NCBI GenBank assembly: GCA_002783525.1
Contig: PFGS01000204.1
Coordinates: 1-7,739 of the forward strand
DNA from: Ignavibacteriales bacterium CG12_big_fil_rev_8_21_14_0_65_30_8
GTDB taxonomy: Bacteria; Bacteroidota; Ignavibacteria; Ignavibacteriales; Ignavibacteriaceae
Reading direction: 5' to 3'
DNA: 7,739 nt
Position 1 is the stretch's first letter. Every line of letters starts with the position of its first letter. The notes under the pieces are model-generated. The model was not told the origin of the DNA. It was given only the letters and a program-made list of their open reading frames with translations, and searched no databases. Positions 7,323 through 7,739 of this stretch are shown here, one piece after another. The position numbers and the translations under genes were made by a program.

Positions 7323-7463
7323 TGGGTTGACTCAAGTTGGATTTTTTCTAGTTAAAATTTATACTTCTTTGATGGCAATAATAATATGACAGAATCTTTA
7401 TTTATGAATTGGAAAGATTCAAATTGGGTTGATCATAGAAAAGATTTAATAACTTATATCCCA
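7323..7463 (+). repeat. Degenerate 29-residue W-x-D-S-x-W repeats inside the broken T9SS cargo gene
   Basis: WVDSSW at 7323-7340 and WKDSNW at 7410-7427 start two copies exactly 87 nt apart in the same frame. The first continues with NLYFFDGNNNMTESLFMN; the second continues with DLITYIP into the linker. The segment before the first copy (VTEILCKSW) aligns with the segment before the second (MTESLFMNW), so an older, more decayed unit probably lies at about 7236-7322. Such W-rich, Asn-rich repeats are familiar in secreted Ignavibacteria-type proteins of unknown function. The TAA at 7353 falls at repeat position 11, where the other copy has Lys (AAA). Confidence 0.6.
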
Positions 7464-7526
7464 GCTACTATATTATATAACGAGGATATTATTACACCAA
7501 CTGAATTTACTTTATATCAAAACTAG

Positions 7527-7739
7527 CCCAATCCATTTAATCCCAATACAGTCATAAGTTTTAAATTATTAAAAGATAGTTTTATTACTTTAAAAGTTTA
7601 TAACTTACTTGGTAAAGAAGTATCAACATTAATATATGAAGAAAAACCGGCGGGTATTTACAAAGTTAATTCCATTACAAATAATCTACCAAGTGGAATT
7701 TATTTCTATGCTTTAAAAGTTGGTGATTATTATAAAGCT
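7527..7739 (+). other. Type IX secretion type A sorting domain remnant (partial)
   Basis: These 71 codons are open to the window edge and encode PNPFNPNTVISF, then LKVYNLLGKEVSTLI, AGIYKVN and LPSGIYFYALKVGDYY, the normal order of a type A C-terminal sorting domain. About 10 further residues ending in a basic tail are expected beyond position 7739. The domain lies entirely downstream of the TAG at 7524, so it would be translated only by readthrough or an internal start, and I see no credible internal start. Confidence 0.85.

Larger units (their letters stand above)
7116..7739 (+). pseudogene. Broken secreted protein with T9SS type A sorting domain, 3' end cut by window edge
   Basis: A single plus-strand frame runs from 7101 to the window end with only two stops, TAA at 7353-7355 and TAG at 7524-7526. 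At this AT content a random frame would show many more. In order it encodes a signal-peptide-like start (KKFLILIFFLSHFL from 7119), a poorly conserved stretch, W-rich repeats of 29 residues (from 7323), a linker (TYIPATILYNEDIITP), then TEFTLYQN-stop-PNPFNPNTVISF. After that comes the rest of a type A sorting domain, including LKVYNLLGKEVSTL, AGIYKVN, LPSGIYFYALKVGDYY. This domain directs proteins through the type IX secretion system to the cell surface or medium. The stop replaces the Tyr common in QNYPNPFNP. No ATG, GTG or TTG start precedes the signal peptide; codon 7116-7118 is GAG where a start is expected. TTG at 7158 is in frame but lies inside or after the hydrophobic segment. I read it as a recently inactivated gene of unknown function. 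Confidence 0.8.

Noticed and set aside
7158..7355. A standalone 65-residue gene starting at TTG 7158
   Set aside because: The TTG has no ribosome binding site, sits within a signal-peptide-like segment that begins earlier in the same frame, and the product ends at a nonsense codon inside a repeat. It is better explained as part of the broken gene.
7353..7526. Genetic code reassignment (stop codons read as amino acids) to explain the relic
   Set aside because: One of the two in-frame stops is TAA, which also terminates scpB, rluB, lysS and the barrel gene at sensible family ends. TAG alone could not restore the frame, and the start codon is also missing.

Overview
The window is a low-GC bacterial chromosome segment. 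It carries a compact housekeeping operon on the minus strand, two cell-envelope genes downstream of it, and a broken secreted-protein gene on the plus strand at the right edge. The broken gene ends in a type IX secretion (T9SS) type A sorting domain with the PNPFNPNTVISF signature. Together with the AT-rich composition and the Wzi-like barrel, this points to the Bacteroidota/Ignavibacteriota/Chlorobiota group, most likely an Ignavibacteria-like organism. That placement is an inference from motifs, not a database result.

Layout, read in the minus-strand direction of transcription (right to left): trpS (6965-5985), scpA (5988-5242), scpB (5270-4617), rluB-type pseudouridine synthase (about 4630-3929), lysS (3906-2401), a 566-residue Wzi-like outer-membrane barrel (2336-636), and the N-terminal 208 residues of an S41 C-terminal processing peptidase (625 to beyond position 1). 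trpS/scpA overlap by 4 nt, scpA/scpB by 29 nt, and scpB/rluB by at least 14 nt; rluB and lysS are 22 nt apart. These five genes are almost certainly one transcription unit, joining tRNA charging (Trp, Lys), the SMC-ScpAB condensin subunits and 23S rRNA modification. A 64-nt gap then leads to the barrel gene, which lies 10 nt from the peptidase gene, so these two may form an envelope pair.

The right end (6966-7739) contains no intact gene. It holds the divergent upstream region of trpS and then a plus-strand relic. One reading frame runs from 7101 to 7739 with only two stop codons. In order it shows a Shine-Dalgarno-like site, a signal peptide whose expected start codon reads GAG, degenerate 29-residue W-x-D-S-x-W repeats, and a T9SS sorting domain. 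The lesions look like point mutations: a lost start, TAA inside a repeat, and TAG replacing the usual Tyr before PNPFNP.

I see no mobile element, CRISPR array, RNA gene or evident new biological system. The most unusual part is the freshly broken T9SS cargo gene. The cysteine motif in TrpRS suggests an iron-sulfur cluster.
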